Shown: piece by piece, positions 9,021 to 16,824 of the stretch
How positions within the stretch are numbered: position 1 is the first letter of the stretch
Layout of the letters: each line of letters starts with the position of its first letter
Source: Streptococcus australis ATCC 700641
Lineage (GTDB): Bacteria; Bacillota; Bacilli; Lactobacillales; Streptococcaceae
DNA: 64,000 bases
Reading direction: 5' to 3'
Assembly: GCF_000186465.1 (NCBI RefSeq)
Contig: NZ_GL636091.1
Location: 103,188 to 167,187 of the forward strand
Program-made: the position numbers and the translations under genes
Notes under the pieces: model-generated
What the model was told of the DNA's origin: nothing
The model's database searches: none
The model's input: only the letters and a program-made list of their open reading frames with translations

Positions 9021-9059
9021 ATGGATCACCTCTGTATAAAATGTTATTCTTCATATTAA

Positions 9060-9097
9060 ATTATAGCACTTTACGGAAAAATGTAAACGCTTAACTG
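9060..9097 (-). promoter_or_regulatory. Promoter of the peptide-binding lipoprotein gene with overlapping cre-like site
   Basis: On the minus strand TTTACA (9087-9082) and TATAAT (9065-9060) are 16 bases apart, with TG before the -10. The plus strand across the -35 reads TGTAAACGCTTAAC, close to the CcpA cre consensus. This suggests carbon catabolite control, by inference. Confidence 0.6.
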
Positions 9098-9143
9098 TAT
9101 AATATTTCAAAAGTTAGAAAAAATAGTTGTTTTGACTGCATGC

Positions 9144-9165
9144 AAAAAAGCAGTTTTGACTGCTT
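9144..9165 (-). terminator. Intrinsic terminator downstream of the CPBP gene
   Basis: AAGCAGT (9148-9154) pairs with ACTGCTT (9159-9165). The A-run at 9144-9149 gives the U-tract for minus-strand transcription. Confidence 0.7.
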
Positions 9166-9207
9166 CTTTGATGATGGATAAAGGCCCCTGCCACTCCTTC
9201 CCCTTAC

Positions 9208-9882
9208 TTAAATCCCACTGACCAGGAGGGATAAGAGGGTAAGGAAGCTATTCCAAGAGGCATGCTGAAGGATAGCCCAGTAAATCGATTTGGTATAACG
9301 CAAGACCGCACAAAATAGCAGGCCCGGTACCAAGTAGACGATAAAGCTTGGCAAATCCCAGCCATGCTGCCAGACATGCGAGAGGCTGAACAAGGAGGCC
9401 GAAACAAGCATATCCAGCTTATACTTCTGATAAGGTGCCAAAGCCGTCATGACCAAATCACGAAAAACTAGCTCTTCCACAATGGGAGCCAGCAAGCAGG
9501 CATAGACATAGCGTATCAACACCAAGGCCCAGCCTGACAAATCACTAGATATTTCTGCAAGGGCTATGGAATTCTTAGTGGGCGGAAATACCGCTGCAGA
9601 AAACATATCCCATAAAAAGTGAGCAAGAAAAACAAGCACAAACACCGCCAAATAGGAAGCTTTAAAGGTGAATTTCCCGTACAAGTCCCAGCGACGACTC
9701 TTTACCAAGAGTGTAACGGCTACCCCCCCAATCAATCCTATCAACAAGAGGAGCAAGCCATAATAAGAATCATCCGATAGGTGGCCCACTAAATCCGTTG
9801 GGAGTCCCACGTTAAAAAGCGCAAAATTGATGCAGAGAATTCCAATTGTCGCTAGTTGAAACAATCTGTCTGTCTTACTCAT
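9208..9882 (-). CDS. CPBP-family intramembrane metalloprotease (Abi/CAAX-like), possible bacteriocin self-immunity protein
   Basis: This 224-residue protein has about six membrane segments and the CPBP motifs: EExxFR at Glu136-Arg141, His169, and His207 with Asn211. Streptococcal CPBP proteins such as PncO and related Abi proteins are linked to bacteriocin loci, where some give self-immunity; others process peptides or proteins. Here it follows a small double-glycine peptide gene on the same strand by 94 bases, with no terminator visible between, which favours immunity to or maturation of that peptide. This role is inferred. AAAGGG precedes the ATG. Confidence 0.8.
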   Translation of the reverse strand: MSKTDRLFQLATIGILCINFALFNVGLPTDLVGHLSDDSYYGLLLLLIGLIGGVAVTLLVKSRRWDLYGKFTFKASYLAVFVLVFLAHFLWDMFSAAVFPPTKNSIALAEISSDLSGWALVLIRYVYACLLAPIVEELVFRDLVMTALAPYQKYKLDMLVSASLFSLSHVWQHGWDLPSFIVYLVPGLLFCAVLRYTKSIYWAILQHASWNSFLTLLSLLVSGI

Positions 9883-9976
9883 TGCATTTACCCTTTCATT
9901 TAATCCTTTCTACCGAGTTCCAATCTGCCTTAAGATCTAACTCTCAGAACACTTCATCCTAGAACTCTATCATGTC

Positions 9977-10117
9977 TTAAATACGAGCGAGCGGTGGTCG
10001 CTTCACAAATCCAGGACGTCCAATCTCAATCTTATCTGACTGACCTTGAACCACATTTGGGCGAGAACCTCCTCCTCCTACAATCTGTGCCAATTCTTTT
10101 TGACTACATTCTGTCAT
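9977..10117 (-). CDS. Short double-glycine leader peptide (46 aa), bacteriocin- or pheromone-like
   Basis: This small gene has a very good ribosome binding site (GGAGG, seven bases before the ATG). Its first 15 residues end in ELAQIVGG, an exact ELxxIxGG leader, and the leader also carries a Cys at position 4. The 31 residues after Gly15 start GGSRPN and are polar, basic and proline-rich, ending KRPPLARI. That is unlike the hydrophobic helix of a pore-forming class II bacteriocin; a secreted signal peptide or an unusual antimicrobial peptide is equally likely. A promoter with TTGATA and TACAAA 17 bases apart lies just upstream. The CPBP gene follows. I do not recognise the peptide. Confidence 0.7.
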   Translation of the reverse strand: MTECSQKELAQIVGGGGSRPNVVQGQSDKIEIGRPGFVKRPPLARI

Positions 10118-10137
10118 TTCATTTCCTCCAATTTGTA

Positions 10138-10166
10138 TTTGTAACGCTACCTCCTGAGTCTATCAA
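10138..10166 (-). promoter_or_regulatory. Putative promoter of the double-glycine peptide gene
   Basis: On the minus strand TTGATA (10166-10161) and TACAAA (10143-10138) are separated by exactly 17 bases. The predicted transcript would start about 14 bases before the ATG, just ahead of the GGAGG. Confidence 0.5.
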
Positions 10167-10283
10167 AGATTGGAGCCTTTGCCTTTTCTTTTTTCTATAT
10201 GGTTGCATTTTTCAGCTATGTGGGTGGAGAATCTCTTAATTCAGAAGTATACATCTCCAAATTAAACGAAAACGAACAACCAT

Positions 10284-10313
10284 CAAAAAAACCATCGCCA
10301 ACAGGCGATGGTT
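10284..10313 (-). terminator. Intrinsic terminator downstream of gldA
   Basis: The hairpin AACCATCGCC-AACA-GGCGATGGTT has a run of A residues on its left, which gives a U-tract for minus-strand transcripts ending after gldA. Confidence 0.85.
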
Positions 10314-10328
10314 TCTGTATTTCTTTGA

Positions 10329-11420
10329 TTAGCCTAAGGACTTGACATAAGCATCTACTGCTACAATCGCTTGAGCAATATCAGATGCTTGTACCTTGAA
10401 TGGCATTTGGTGAATGGTTTCTCCTTCAATGGTTGCTTGTTGGCCAACCTTGAGAAGATCTTCGTAGCTTGCATTTTCAAGATGCATTTCTTTCAGAGTC
10501 GTTGGCATGCCAATTTGTTGATAGAAATGAATGTATTTGTTCAATTCTTCTTTTGGACGGTTTTCCAAGAACAATTGAACCAAGGTTCCATAGGCTACTT
10601 TTTCACCGTGAGTCAAATGGTGGATATCCCCAGTAAGGGCCGTAAAGCCATTATGGATGGCATGAGCTGCTGCCAAGCCACCACTTTCAAACCCAATCCC
10701 ACTGAGAAGGGTATTGGCTTCGATGATGTTTTCTAATGCAGGCGTCACCACTTTAGCTTCACAAGCAGCCACGGCTTGGAGACCATCAGCAAATAAGATT
10801 TCTTCACAACGTTGCGCAATCGCCACACCAGCTAGAGTTTGGTGTTTGCCTAGCATGGTTTTTCCGTTGGCTTGCATTACCGCACGCGCTTCGACCCAAG
10901 TAGCTAGTCCATCTGCGATACCAGAAGCAAGCAAACGTTTTGGTGCTTGAGAGATGACTTTACTATCTACCAAGACCAATTCTGGGTTTTTAGAATAGAA
11001 GATATAGCGAGCAAAGGCACCTTCATCCGTATAAATAACAGACAAGGCTGAAACCGGAGCATCTGTAGATGCAATAGTCGGAGCAATGACAACTGGTGAT
11101 TTTAAAAGATCAGCAATGGCTTTTGCACTGTCGATGGTCTTTCCTCCACCAAGTCCGATGACTAAGTCACAGCCATTTTCTTCTGCCAGACTGACCACAC
11201 GATTGATTTCATTATCAGAAGCTTCACCGTTGAAGAACACTGGCAAGACTGTAAAGCCATACCGAAGGAGATACTTTTCAAAACGTTCCCCTACGATATC
11301 ATAGACTACTGAATCACAGAGTAAAACGGGATGACTCCCCAGTTCTAAAATAGGTTTTGCATTTTCAAATAAAGCATTTTCACCTTGAATGTAACGGGAT
11401 GGGCTGGCAAAATTTCTCAT
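10329..11420 (-). CDS. gldA: Glycerol/hydroxyacetone dehydrogenase (iron-type alcohol dehydrogenase superfamily)
   Basis: The 363-residue enzyme belongs to the GldA group of NAD-dependent, zinc-binding dehydrogenases. The NAD loop GGGKTIDSAKA and the metal ligands in GIADGLATW (Asp), AHAIHNG (His) and LTHGEK (His) are present. It interconverts glycerol with dihydroxyacetone and reduces hydroxyacetone to 1,2-propanediol. It is the last gene of the glycyl radical operon and overlaps or abuts the aldolase gene. In E. coli the same three enzymes form a pathway that breaks down anhydrosugar phosphates, so reduction of hydroxyacetone is the likely job here. ATG 11420 follows AAAGGAGG; upstream TTG 11438 overlaps that site. 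Confidence 0.9.
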   Translation of the reverse strand: MRNFASPSRYIQGENALFENAKPILELGSHPVLLCDSVVYDIVGERFEKYLLRYGFTVLPVFFNGEASDNEINRVVSLAEENGCDLVIGLGGGKTIDSAKAIADLLKSPVVIAPTIASTDAPVSALSVIYTDEGAFARYIFYSKNPELVLVDSKVISQAPKRLLASGIADGLATWVEARAVMQANGKTMLGKHQTLAGVAIAQRCEEILFADGLQAVAACEAKVVTPALENIIEANTLLSGIGFESGGLAAAHAIHNGFTALTGDIHHLTHGEKVAYGTLVQLFLENRPKEELNKYIHFYQQIGMPTTLKEMHLENASYEDLLKVGQQATIEGETIHQMPFKVQASDIAQAIVAVDAYVKSLG

Positions 11421-11434
11421 ACACTCCTCCTTTA

Positions 11435-12103
11435 TCAAATTGTATTCTTATGATGAACAGCTGACCAATCTGCCTCGAAGTCATCTACTGCTTTTGGAAT
11501 AGAAGGCATTCCAAAAGCTGCTTCAAAGACATCTGCCCCTGCCGTAATTGCTTGTGTTCCTTCTTTAAATGCTCGATTAACTTGAGCCACATTTTTAAAG
11601 GAAGCTGCTAGAATTTTGCTTGATGAATGATTACGCTCTATGGCACTCGCTAACTGAGAAATAACCTGAGCTGAATCAATGTTTAAGTTTTCCATACGAT
11701 TGTAATAAGGTGCTAAATAGTCGGCTCCTGCTTCAATAGCTAACAGTCCTTGAAAAACAGTATAGATTGCTGTTGCAGTAATTTTGTAACCCTCTGCTTT
11801 TAACACTTTAATTGCAGCAAGTCCTTCAGGTGTTACTGGAACTTTAATATAGGTATTTTCATCGCATTGTTCTCGAATTTCGGCCGCATCTTTTAAAATT
11901 CCTTCATAATCTTTTGCGACAACTTGAACATGGATGGAAGGAGATCCTCCGATGATTTCCCGCACCTTATGGATACGATCAAAAAAATCAATGTTCCCTT
12001 CTTTTTTAGCAATTGTTGGGTTCGAAGTTACCCCAGCAAGGGGTAACACTCGTGCCCATTTTTTTATCTCATCTAAATTTAAAGTATCAAGCATAAATTC
12101 CAT
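11435..12103 (-). CDS. Fructose-6-phosphate aldolase / transaldolase-like protein (FSA/TalC family)
   Basis: The 222-residue protein has the short FSA length and the Schiff-base lysine in YIKVPVT (Lys87). FSA enzymes cleave fructose 6-phosphate or, better, 1-deoxy-fructose 6-phosphate into glyceraldehyde 3-phosphate plus a ketone. Its position between the glycyl radical enzyme and gldA fits a step that makes hydroxyacetone for GldA. ATG 12103 is preferred because AGAGG lies seven bases upstream; ATG 12109 would be too close. Streptococcal annotations often call this gene transaldolase, which may mislead. Confidence 0.88.
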   Translation of the reverse strand: MEFMLDTLNLDEIKKWARVLPLAGVTSNPTIAKKEGNIDFFDRIHKVREIIGGSPSIHVQVVAKDYEGILKDAAEIREQCDENTYIKVPVTPEGLAAIKVLKAEGYKITATAIYTVFQGLLAIEAGADYLAPYYNRMENLNIDSAQVISQLASAIERNHSSSKILAASFKNVAQVNRAFKEGTQAITAGADVFEAAFGMPSIPKAVDDFEADWSAVHHKNTI

Positions 12104-12118
12104 ATACATACCTCTTTA

Positions 12119-14557
12119 CTATAGAGTATGCTCTGTCCGTCCAATAATATCATCTTGTGTTGCTCTTGATAGTACATTGAAGAAGGCTGAGTAGCCAGCA
12201 ACACGTACAATTAAGTCACGGTGTTTTTCCGGATGTTTTTGAGCATCTAACAACGTTTCTCTAGAAACCACATTGTATTGAATATGGTATCCATGTAGAC
12301 GATTAAAGAACGTACGGAGTAAAGCAATAAGTTTTAATTTATCTTCTTCTTTGGATAAAGTTTGTGGGTTTACTTTTTGGTTCAGTAAAACACCACCAAC
12401 AATTTCATCTGTTGGCAATTTAGAGACAGATTTTAGAACAGATGTTGGGCCATGTTGGTCCATATTGTGGGATGGAGAGCATCCTTCTGCAAGTGGAGTC
12501 CCGGCATTACGACCGTCCGGAGTGGCTAATGTTCCACGACCTTGTCCTACATTGGCTGAAATAGAAGATGTACCTGAGTAACGAATTCCTCCGATTGGCC
12601 CACGTCCATATCGAGTATTTGGATATTTAGCAATTTCATCCACATAAATATCGTATGCTTCTCGAACTAAGCTGTCCGCATAGTCATCATCGTTTCCATA
12701 CTTCGGTGCATCATGGATAAGCATCTCTTGGATTTCTTTTCCACGTTCGCCCTCGTAATCGGTTTCCAGAGCATGCCATAGCTCTTGTGGCGTTAAGCGT
12801 CCTTCTTCGAATACCAGTTTCTTGATTGCTGCAAGTGAATCGGATAAGTTTGCAATACCCACTTGTAAACCAGAAATATAATCGTAGACAGCTCCACCTT
12901 CTTTTAGGTGTTTTCCACGTCCAATACAGTCATCTGTCAAAGCTGAACAGAGGATATCTGGCACTTCTCTTTCAAGAGATAGGTCGATAGAGTTTTCTAC
13001 GATCACACTCATGCGGGTTAAGTGGCGCAAAGTCTTGTCCCAAGCAGTTTGCAATTCATCGAAGCTCTTCATGTCTTTAAAATGACCAAAGCTTGGTGCA
13101 AAGCGCTTGCCAGAAGCAGGATCGATTCCGTCATTCATCGTAATGAGCAAAACTTTAGGGAAGTTCATATAACTCATACCTGTACAGCGATATCCCCATT
13201 TACCTGGAACAGCTGTTTCTACACAACCAATTGCACTGTAATCATAAGCATCTTCTTCAAGAACACCTTTTGAAATAAAGGATGGAATAATAATCTCATC
13301 ATTATTGAAAGCAGGCATACCAAATCCGAGCTTCATAACTTCAATACATTCGTTCATGAAGCGGGCATCCAGACCAGCATGATAACGAACAGTTAAGTTT
13401 GGTTGAGGAAGGTGAGTTTGAGCAACTGACTTCAACACCAAATAAGACAATGGATTGACGGCATCTTTCTTATCACGTGTTTGACCACCAATCGTAACGT
13501 TTTGATAAAGCGGACTACCTGCAGATGAGAAGGTATGTGCTTGACTACGTACTTTGTTAATTGTAATAGTCTTAATCCAAAGGTTAGTCAAGCGTTCAAC
13601 AATACTCTCTTCAGTTTCCCGTCCACTTTCCAAATCAGCTTTAACGTATGGATACATATATTGGTCAAAACGGCCATATGAAAGTGAGTGTCCATTTGAT
13701 TCAATCTGAAGAATACATTGGATAAACCAAACAGACTGAACAGCCTCTGCAAATGTACTTGCAGGCTCGTATGGAACTTTTGAGCAAATCTCTGCAATTT
13801 CAAGCAATTCCTTCTTACGTTCAGGAGTTGCTGTTTCAGCAAGTTGTTTAGCAAGTTCCACAAATCGTTGAGCATAGGTCTTAACAGCATCAACTACGAT
13901 AAAGATAGAATCGTAAAAATGGTACTTATCAATGCTAGCTGGATCCGTTAGATCTAGGGCTGCTTTAGCTTGGCGAGCTCTTTCTTCAAAACCTTTCAAG
14001 CCATATTGCAATAATTTTTGATAATTGACTGCTAAGTGGGCATCTCCTGAATTCATCTTCCCTTCCATACCGAAGAATCCTGTTTCCATATAGACAGATA
14101 CTTCTTCAGGTAGAAGAGCGACAGCTCTTGCACGTAAGTTATTATTTTCCCAGAACGGTGCGATACTACGGAGCTGTTCTTTCGTTTCTTCCGTAATATA
14201 GAAGACATCACCATCCCGCTTTTCAAAAAGATCCAATTCCTTCAGAACGAACTCTAAAGTATATTCTGGGAAAATCGGAGCATCTTTATTAGAGGATGCT
14301 TGGTTTCCAGCAATCATGGATTCATCCTCAATGTAGATTGTCATATTTTCAAGAATCTCTTTCAACATATAGGCACGTTTAAGAACATTTGGTTGTTCCT
14401 TATAACGATCATATGCCTTAGTTGCAAGAACAGCACGTTCAGCATCGATGTAAGGCTTCTTATTTAAGACATCTTCACGATACTTATTCATGCGTTCAGT
14501 GAGGCTTCCAAAATATTCTGTTTTAATGCTTGTACTTGCTACTTCTACTTGTTTCAT
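12119..14557 (-). CDS. Glycyl radical enzyme (PflD/YbiW type; probable C-O lyase rather than pyruvate formate-lyase)
   Basis: The 812-residue protein has the C-terminal glycyl radical loop RVAGYSAFF with Gly788. The active-site loop reads GCVET with Cys445 and Glu447. True pyruvate formate-lyase has two adjacent cysteines; the single Cys followed by Val-Glu marks dehydratase/C-O lyase types, so the usual name formate acetyltransferase is probably wrong. E. coli YbiW and PflD, with the same aldolase and GldA partners, are reported to open 1,5-anhydroglucitol 6-phosphate and 1,5-anhydromannitol 6-phosphate to 1-deoxy-fructose 6-phosphate. A PTS that would import and phosphorylate the sugar lies just upstream, and a radical-SAM activase is at 18685. 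The enzyme is oxygen-sensitive and works in the cytoplasm under anaerobiosis. Confidence 0.88.
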   Translation of the reverse strand: MKQVEVASTSIKTEYFGSLTERMNKYREDVLNKKPYIDAERAVLATKAYDRYKEQPNVLKRAYMLKEILENMTIYIEDESMIAGNQASSNKDAPIFPEYTLEFVLKELDLFEKRDGDVFYITEETKEQLRSIAPFWENNNLRARAVALLPEEVSVYMETGFFGMEGKMNSGDAHLAVNYQKLLQYGLKGFEERARQAKAALDLTDPASIDKYHFYDSIFIVVDAVKTYAQRFVELAKQLAETATPERKKELLEIAEICSKVPYEPASTFAEAVQSVWFIQCILQIESNGHSLSYGRFDQYMYPYVKADLESGRETEESIVERLTNLWIKTITINKVRSQAHTFSSAGSPLYQNVTIGGQTRDKKDAVNPLSYLVLKSVAQTHLPQPNLTVRYHAGLDARFMNECIEVMKLGFGMPAFNNDEIIIPSFISKGVLEEDAYDYSAIGCVETAVPGKWGYRCTGMSYMNFPKVLLITMNDGIDPASGKRFAPSFGHFKDMKSFDELQTAWDKTLRHLTRMSVIVENSIDLSLEREVPDILCSALTDDCIGRGKHLKEGGAVYDYISGLQVGIANLSDSLAAIKKLVFEEGRLTPQELWHALETDYEGERGKEIQEMLIHDAPKYGNDDDYADSLVREAYDIYVDEIAKYPNTRYGRGPIGGIRYSGTSSISANVGQGRGTLATPDGRNAGTPLAEGCSPSHNMDQHGPTSVLKSVSKLPTDEIVGGVLLNQKVNPQTLSKEEDKLKLIALLRTFFNRLHGYHIQYNVVSRETLLDAQKHPEKHRDLIVRVAGYSAFFNVLSRATQDDIIGRTEHTL

Positions 14558-14643
14558 TTTTTCAAAACCTTTCTTTTGAAATTATTTTGTTTTCTTTCGT
14601 AACTATAGTAGCATTAAATTTTACGAATTTCAATGAATTATGA

Positions 14644-14682
14644 ATTATACATATAAATTCTATTCTAGTCGCACATCTGTGC
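14644..14682 (-). promoter_or_regulatory. Promoter region of the glycyl radical enzyme gene with SorC-like operator
   Basis: TATAAT lies at 14649-14644 on the minus strand, with no good -35. The palindrome GCACA-TC-TGTGC at 14671-14682 is centred about 40 bases upstream of the expected transcript start. The same palindrome occurs upstream of the PTS genes at 16774-16785, which points to one regulator, probably the SorC-family protein of the locus. Confidence 0.6.
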
Positions 14683-14698
14683 ATACATGATAAACGCA

Positions 14699-16000
14699 CT
14701 ATTTTTCAGCTTGTAATTCATTGTTATAGGCAAGATTATCTTGGAATTTGAAGAATGGGAAATATACGACAGTCGAGGTCGCAAGAACTAGCACTTGAAC
14801 GAAAGCACCTTGCCAACCTCCAACCATAAATCCAGAAATAATGGCTGGTGTACTCCAAGGAAGAGTCACACCTGAGAATGGATGCATAAATCCAATAGCA
14901 ATTGATGCATAAACAATTATTGCAGCCAAAATTGGAACCAAAATAAATGGAAGGAACATAACTGGGTTCATTACGATCGGAAATCCAAATACGACGGGTT
15001 CATTGACATTAAAGATTGCAGGAAATGCTGCAACTTTCCCCAAAGCTTTATACTGTTTTGACTTAGCAGCAAATAGCATGGCAACAACCAACCCAAAGGT
15101 TATACCTGATCCAGACAAAATAAGGAAGCTATCTAAGAATTGTTGAGTTACAATGTGGGCACCATTTTCAACGGATAGCTTCCCAGCTGCCAACATTGAT
15201 TTATTGGCATCTAGGTTAGAAAGTAGCAAGGCTGTTACTACACCGTTGACAACTGATTGGCCATGAACACCAAACCACCACAAGAATGAAATAAAGAAAG
15301 CAATCCCAATCGCTCCGTAAAGTGATCCTGTTAGACCTTGAAGAGGAACCTGAATGACATCATAAATCATTTCAATGAAGGTACCGCCGTTTGTCACTAC
15401 TTTTGATACGATATAGACAATCATTGATAGTAAGAAAATCACGAAAGCAGGAATCATCGCTTCAAATTGTTTGGCAATGGCTTGAGGTACTTGTTCTGGC
15501 ATTTTTATAACAATGTGTCTTTGGATAAACACAGTATAAATTGCACCAACTACCAGACCAATAATAATGGCCCCGATAATCCCTTGACCACCAAACCATA
15601 CTTTTGAAATGGCATCGCCAATCGGTTCTCCCTTAGCTGGTACATAAGAAGATTTTAACAAGATAAAGAATGAAGACAGGGACAAAACTCCCGCTGGCAA
15701 GGGTTCTACTCCACTGTTTTTAGCATAAGAATACCCAATGGAGAAGCAAGAAATTAAGCCCATGATGGCGAATGTTCCTGAATAAACTTGCATAAATGGC
15801 TCTGTCCATGTATCGCCAAATACACTAGCAATAGCCTGATTAAGGCCTTCAAATGGTAATTGTCCAATAATCAGAAACAAACTACCAACTACCGTTAATG
15901 GAAGGATCGCTAACATCCCATCTTTAAGAGCAATAATTCCTTTCATGTTTACAAAACGCATGATTGGAGCGATAATTTTCTGAGAATTAAAATTAGACAT
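14699..16000 (-). CDS. PTS EIIC component, lactose/cellobiose family
   Basis: The 433-residue membrane protein has about ten hydrophobic segments and the EIIC signature region containing GFPIVMNPVMFLPF. It would carry the sugar across the membrane while EIIB phosphorylates it. It lies 11 bases after the EIIB gene and about 140 bases before the glycyl radical enzyme gene. Family tools would label it cellobiose-specific, but operon context suggests an unusual sugar such as 1,5-anhydroglucitol. Substrate is inferred only. Confidence 0.9.
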   Translation of the reverse strand: MSNFNSQKIIAPIMRFVNMKGIIALKDGMLAILPLTVVGSLFLIIGQLPFEGLNQAIASVFGDTWTEPFMQVYSGTFAIMGLISCFSIGYSYAKNSGVEPLPAGVLSLSSFFILLKSSYVPAKGEPIGDAISKVWFGGQGIIGAIIIGLVVGAIYTVFIQRHIVIKMPEQVPQAIAKQFEAMIPAFVIFLLSMIVYIVSKVVTNGGTFIEMIYDVIQVPLQGLTGSLYGAIGIAFFISFLWWFGVHGQSVVNGVVTALLLSNLDANKSMLAAGKLSVENGAHIVTQQFLDSFLILSGSGITFGLVVAMLFAAKSKQYKALGKVAAFPAIFNVNEPVVFGFPIVMNPVMFLPFILVPILAAIIVYASIAIGFMHPFSGVTLPWSTPAIISGFMVGGWQGAFVQVLVLATSTVVYFPFFKFQDNLAYNNELQAEK

Positions 16001-16011
16001 GGGAAGCCTCC

Positions 16012-16323
16012 TTATTTTTCTCCTAGCAATTCTAGAGCTAGATTTAGTACCTTCTTACCATCTAACATCCCATAATCCGCCATAGGAATGACAGCAATAG
16101 GGATATGGTTTGCCTCACAAATCGCTTTTGATTTATCCAAAGTATAAGCTACTTGAGGCCCTAACAAAGCGACATCTATTTCTGGGGCAAAATCTGCTAA
16201 TTTCGCTTGAGAATATGCCTCAATTTCAGCATCAATACCTAATTCCTGAGCCGCTACCTTCATATTATTTACCAACATTCCTGTTGAAAATCCTGCCGCA
16301 CAAAACAATCCAATTTTCATCAT
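16012..16323 (-). CDS. PTS EIIB component, lactose/cellobiose family
   Basis: The 103-residue cytoplasmic domain carries the phosphocysteine in GLFCAAGFSTGM (Cys8), as in CelA-type EIIB proteins. It receives phosphate from EIIA and passes it to the sugar entering through EIIC. The start at 16323 has GGAGG five bases upstream; 16320 is equally possible, and the longer reading to 16368 runs into the EIIA gene. It begins ten bases after the EIIA gene ends. Confidence 0.9.
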   Translation of the reverse strand: MMKIGLFCAAGFSTGMLVNNMKVAAQELGIDAEIEAYSQAKLADFAPEIDVALLGPQVAYTLDKSKAICEANHIPIAVIPMADYGMLDGKKVLNLALELLGEK

Positions 16324-16333
16324 CTTTTCCTCC

Positions 16334-16657
16334 TTATTGTTTCGCTGAAAGTTCTTTTCGTAAGTCAATCATTTCTTTAATCAAGTTAATCTCTGTGATT
16401 GAAGTCATTAAGTGATCTTGTGAGTGCACAAACAAAGCTGTAATCTCTGTCTTTGTCCCACTTGCTTCCTGGGCTAAAAATTGGGTTTGCAAGTTATGCG
16501 CTTCTAGCAATGCTGCATCTGCTTTTGCAATTTCGCCTTCAGAAGATGTAAAATCACCTTCCTTAGCATATGATAAAGCTTGGTAAACATGCTGTTTAGC
16601 ATCACCCGCATTTAAAATTAAGCCCATAATAATTTGGTCTGCAACAATTATTTCCAT
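16334..16657 (-). CDS. PTS EIIA component, lactose/cellobiose family
   Basis: This 107-residue helical protein has the phosphohistidine motif VHSQDHLM (His78) of lactose/cellobiose EIIA. It is phosphorylated by HPr and hands phosphate to EIIB. It is the first gene of the PTS-glycyl radical transcription unit. Start: ATG 16657 or GTG 16663, both near an AAAGGAG; the choice is not certain. Confidence 0.88.
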   Translation of the reverse strand: MEIIVADQIIMGLILNAGDAKQHVYQALSYAKEGDFTSSEGEIAKADAALLEAHNLQTQFLAQEASGTKTEITALFVHSQDHLMTSITEINLIKEMIDLRKELSAKQ

Positions 16658-16683
16658 GTGCACTACACTCCTTTGTCAATCTA

Positions 16684-16735
16684 ATGAAAGCGCTTTTTCT
16701 ATTGTCAATATACCATTTATATTTTTGCCGGTCAA
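16684..16735 (-). promoter_or_regulatory. Strong promoter of the PTS operon with downstream cre site
   Basis: On the minus strand TTGACC (16735-16730) and TATATT (16712-16707) are 17 bases apart. Just downstream, at 16684-16699, the plus strand reads ATGAAAGCGCTTTTTC, a good CcpA cre match. A cre in this position normally blocks transcription when glucose is present. Confidence 0.75.
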
Positions 16736-16773
16736 TAAAAAACTACAACATTTGATTATTGTTTTTAGTTTTT

Positions 16774-16785
16774 GCACATTTGTGC
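16774..16785. promoter_or_regulatory. SorC-like operator upstream of the PTS genes
   Basis: The palindrome GCACA-TT-TGTGC lies about 40 bases upstream of the -35. It differs only in its two central bases from the one at 14671-14682. SorC/DeoR sugar regulators bind sites of the TTGCACA type, so this is probably the operator of the protein encoded at 16825-17796. Confidence 0.55.
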
Positions 16786-16824
16786 TATTTAACTCAAAAA
16801 AATAAGGACTGCATCCTCGCTGTC

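Noticed and set aside
12119..14557. Calling the glycyl radical enzyme a pyruvate formate-lyase
   Set aside because: It lacks the adjacent cysteine pair of PFL; the single Cys445-Val-Glu loop and operon partners point to a C-O lyase.
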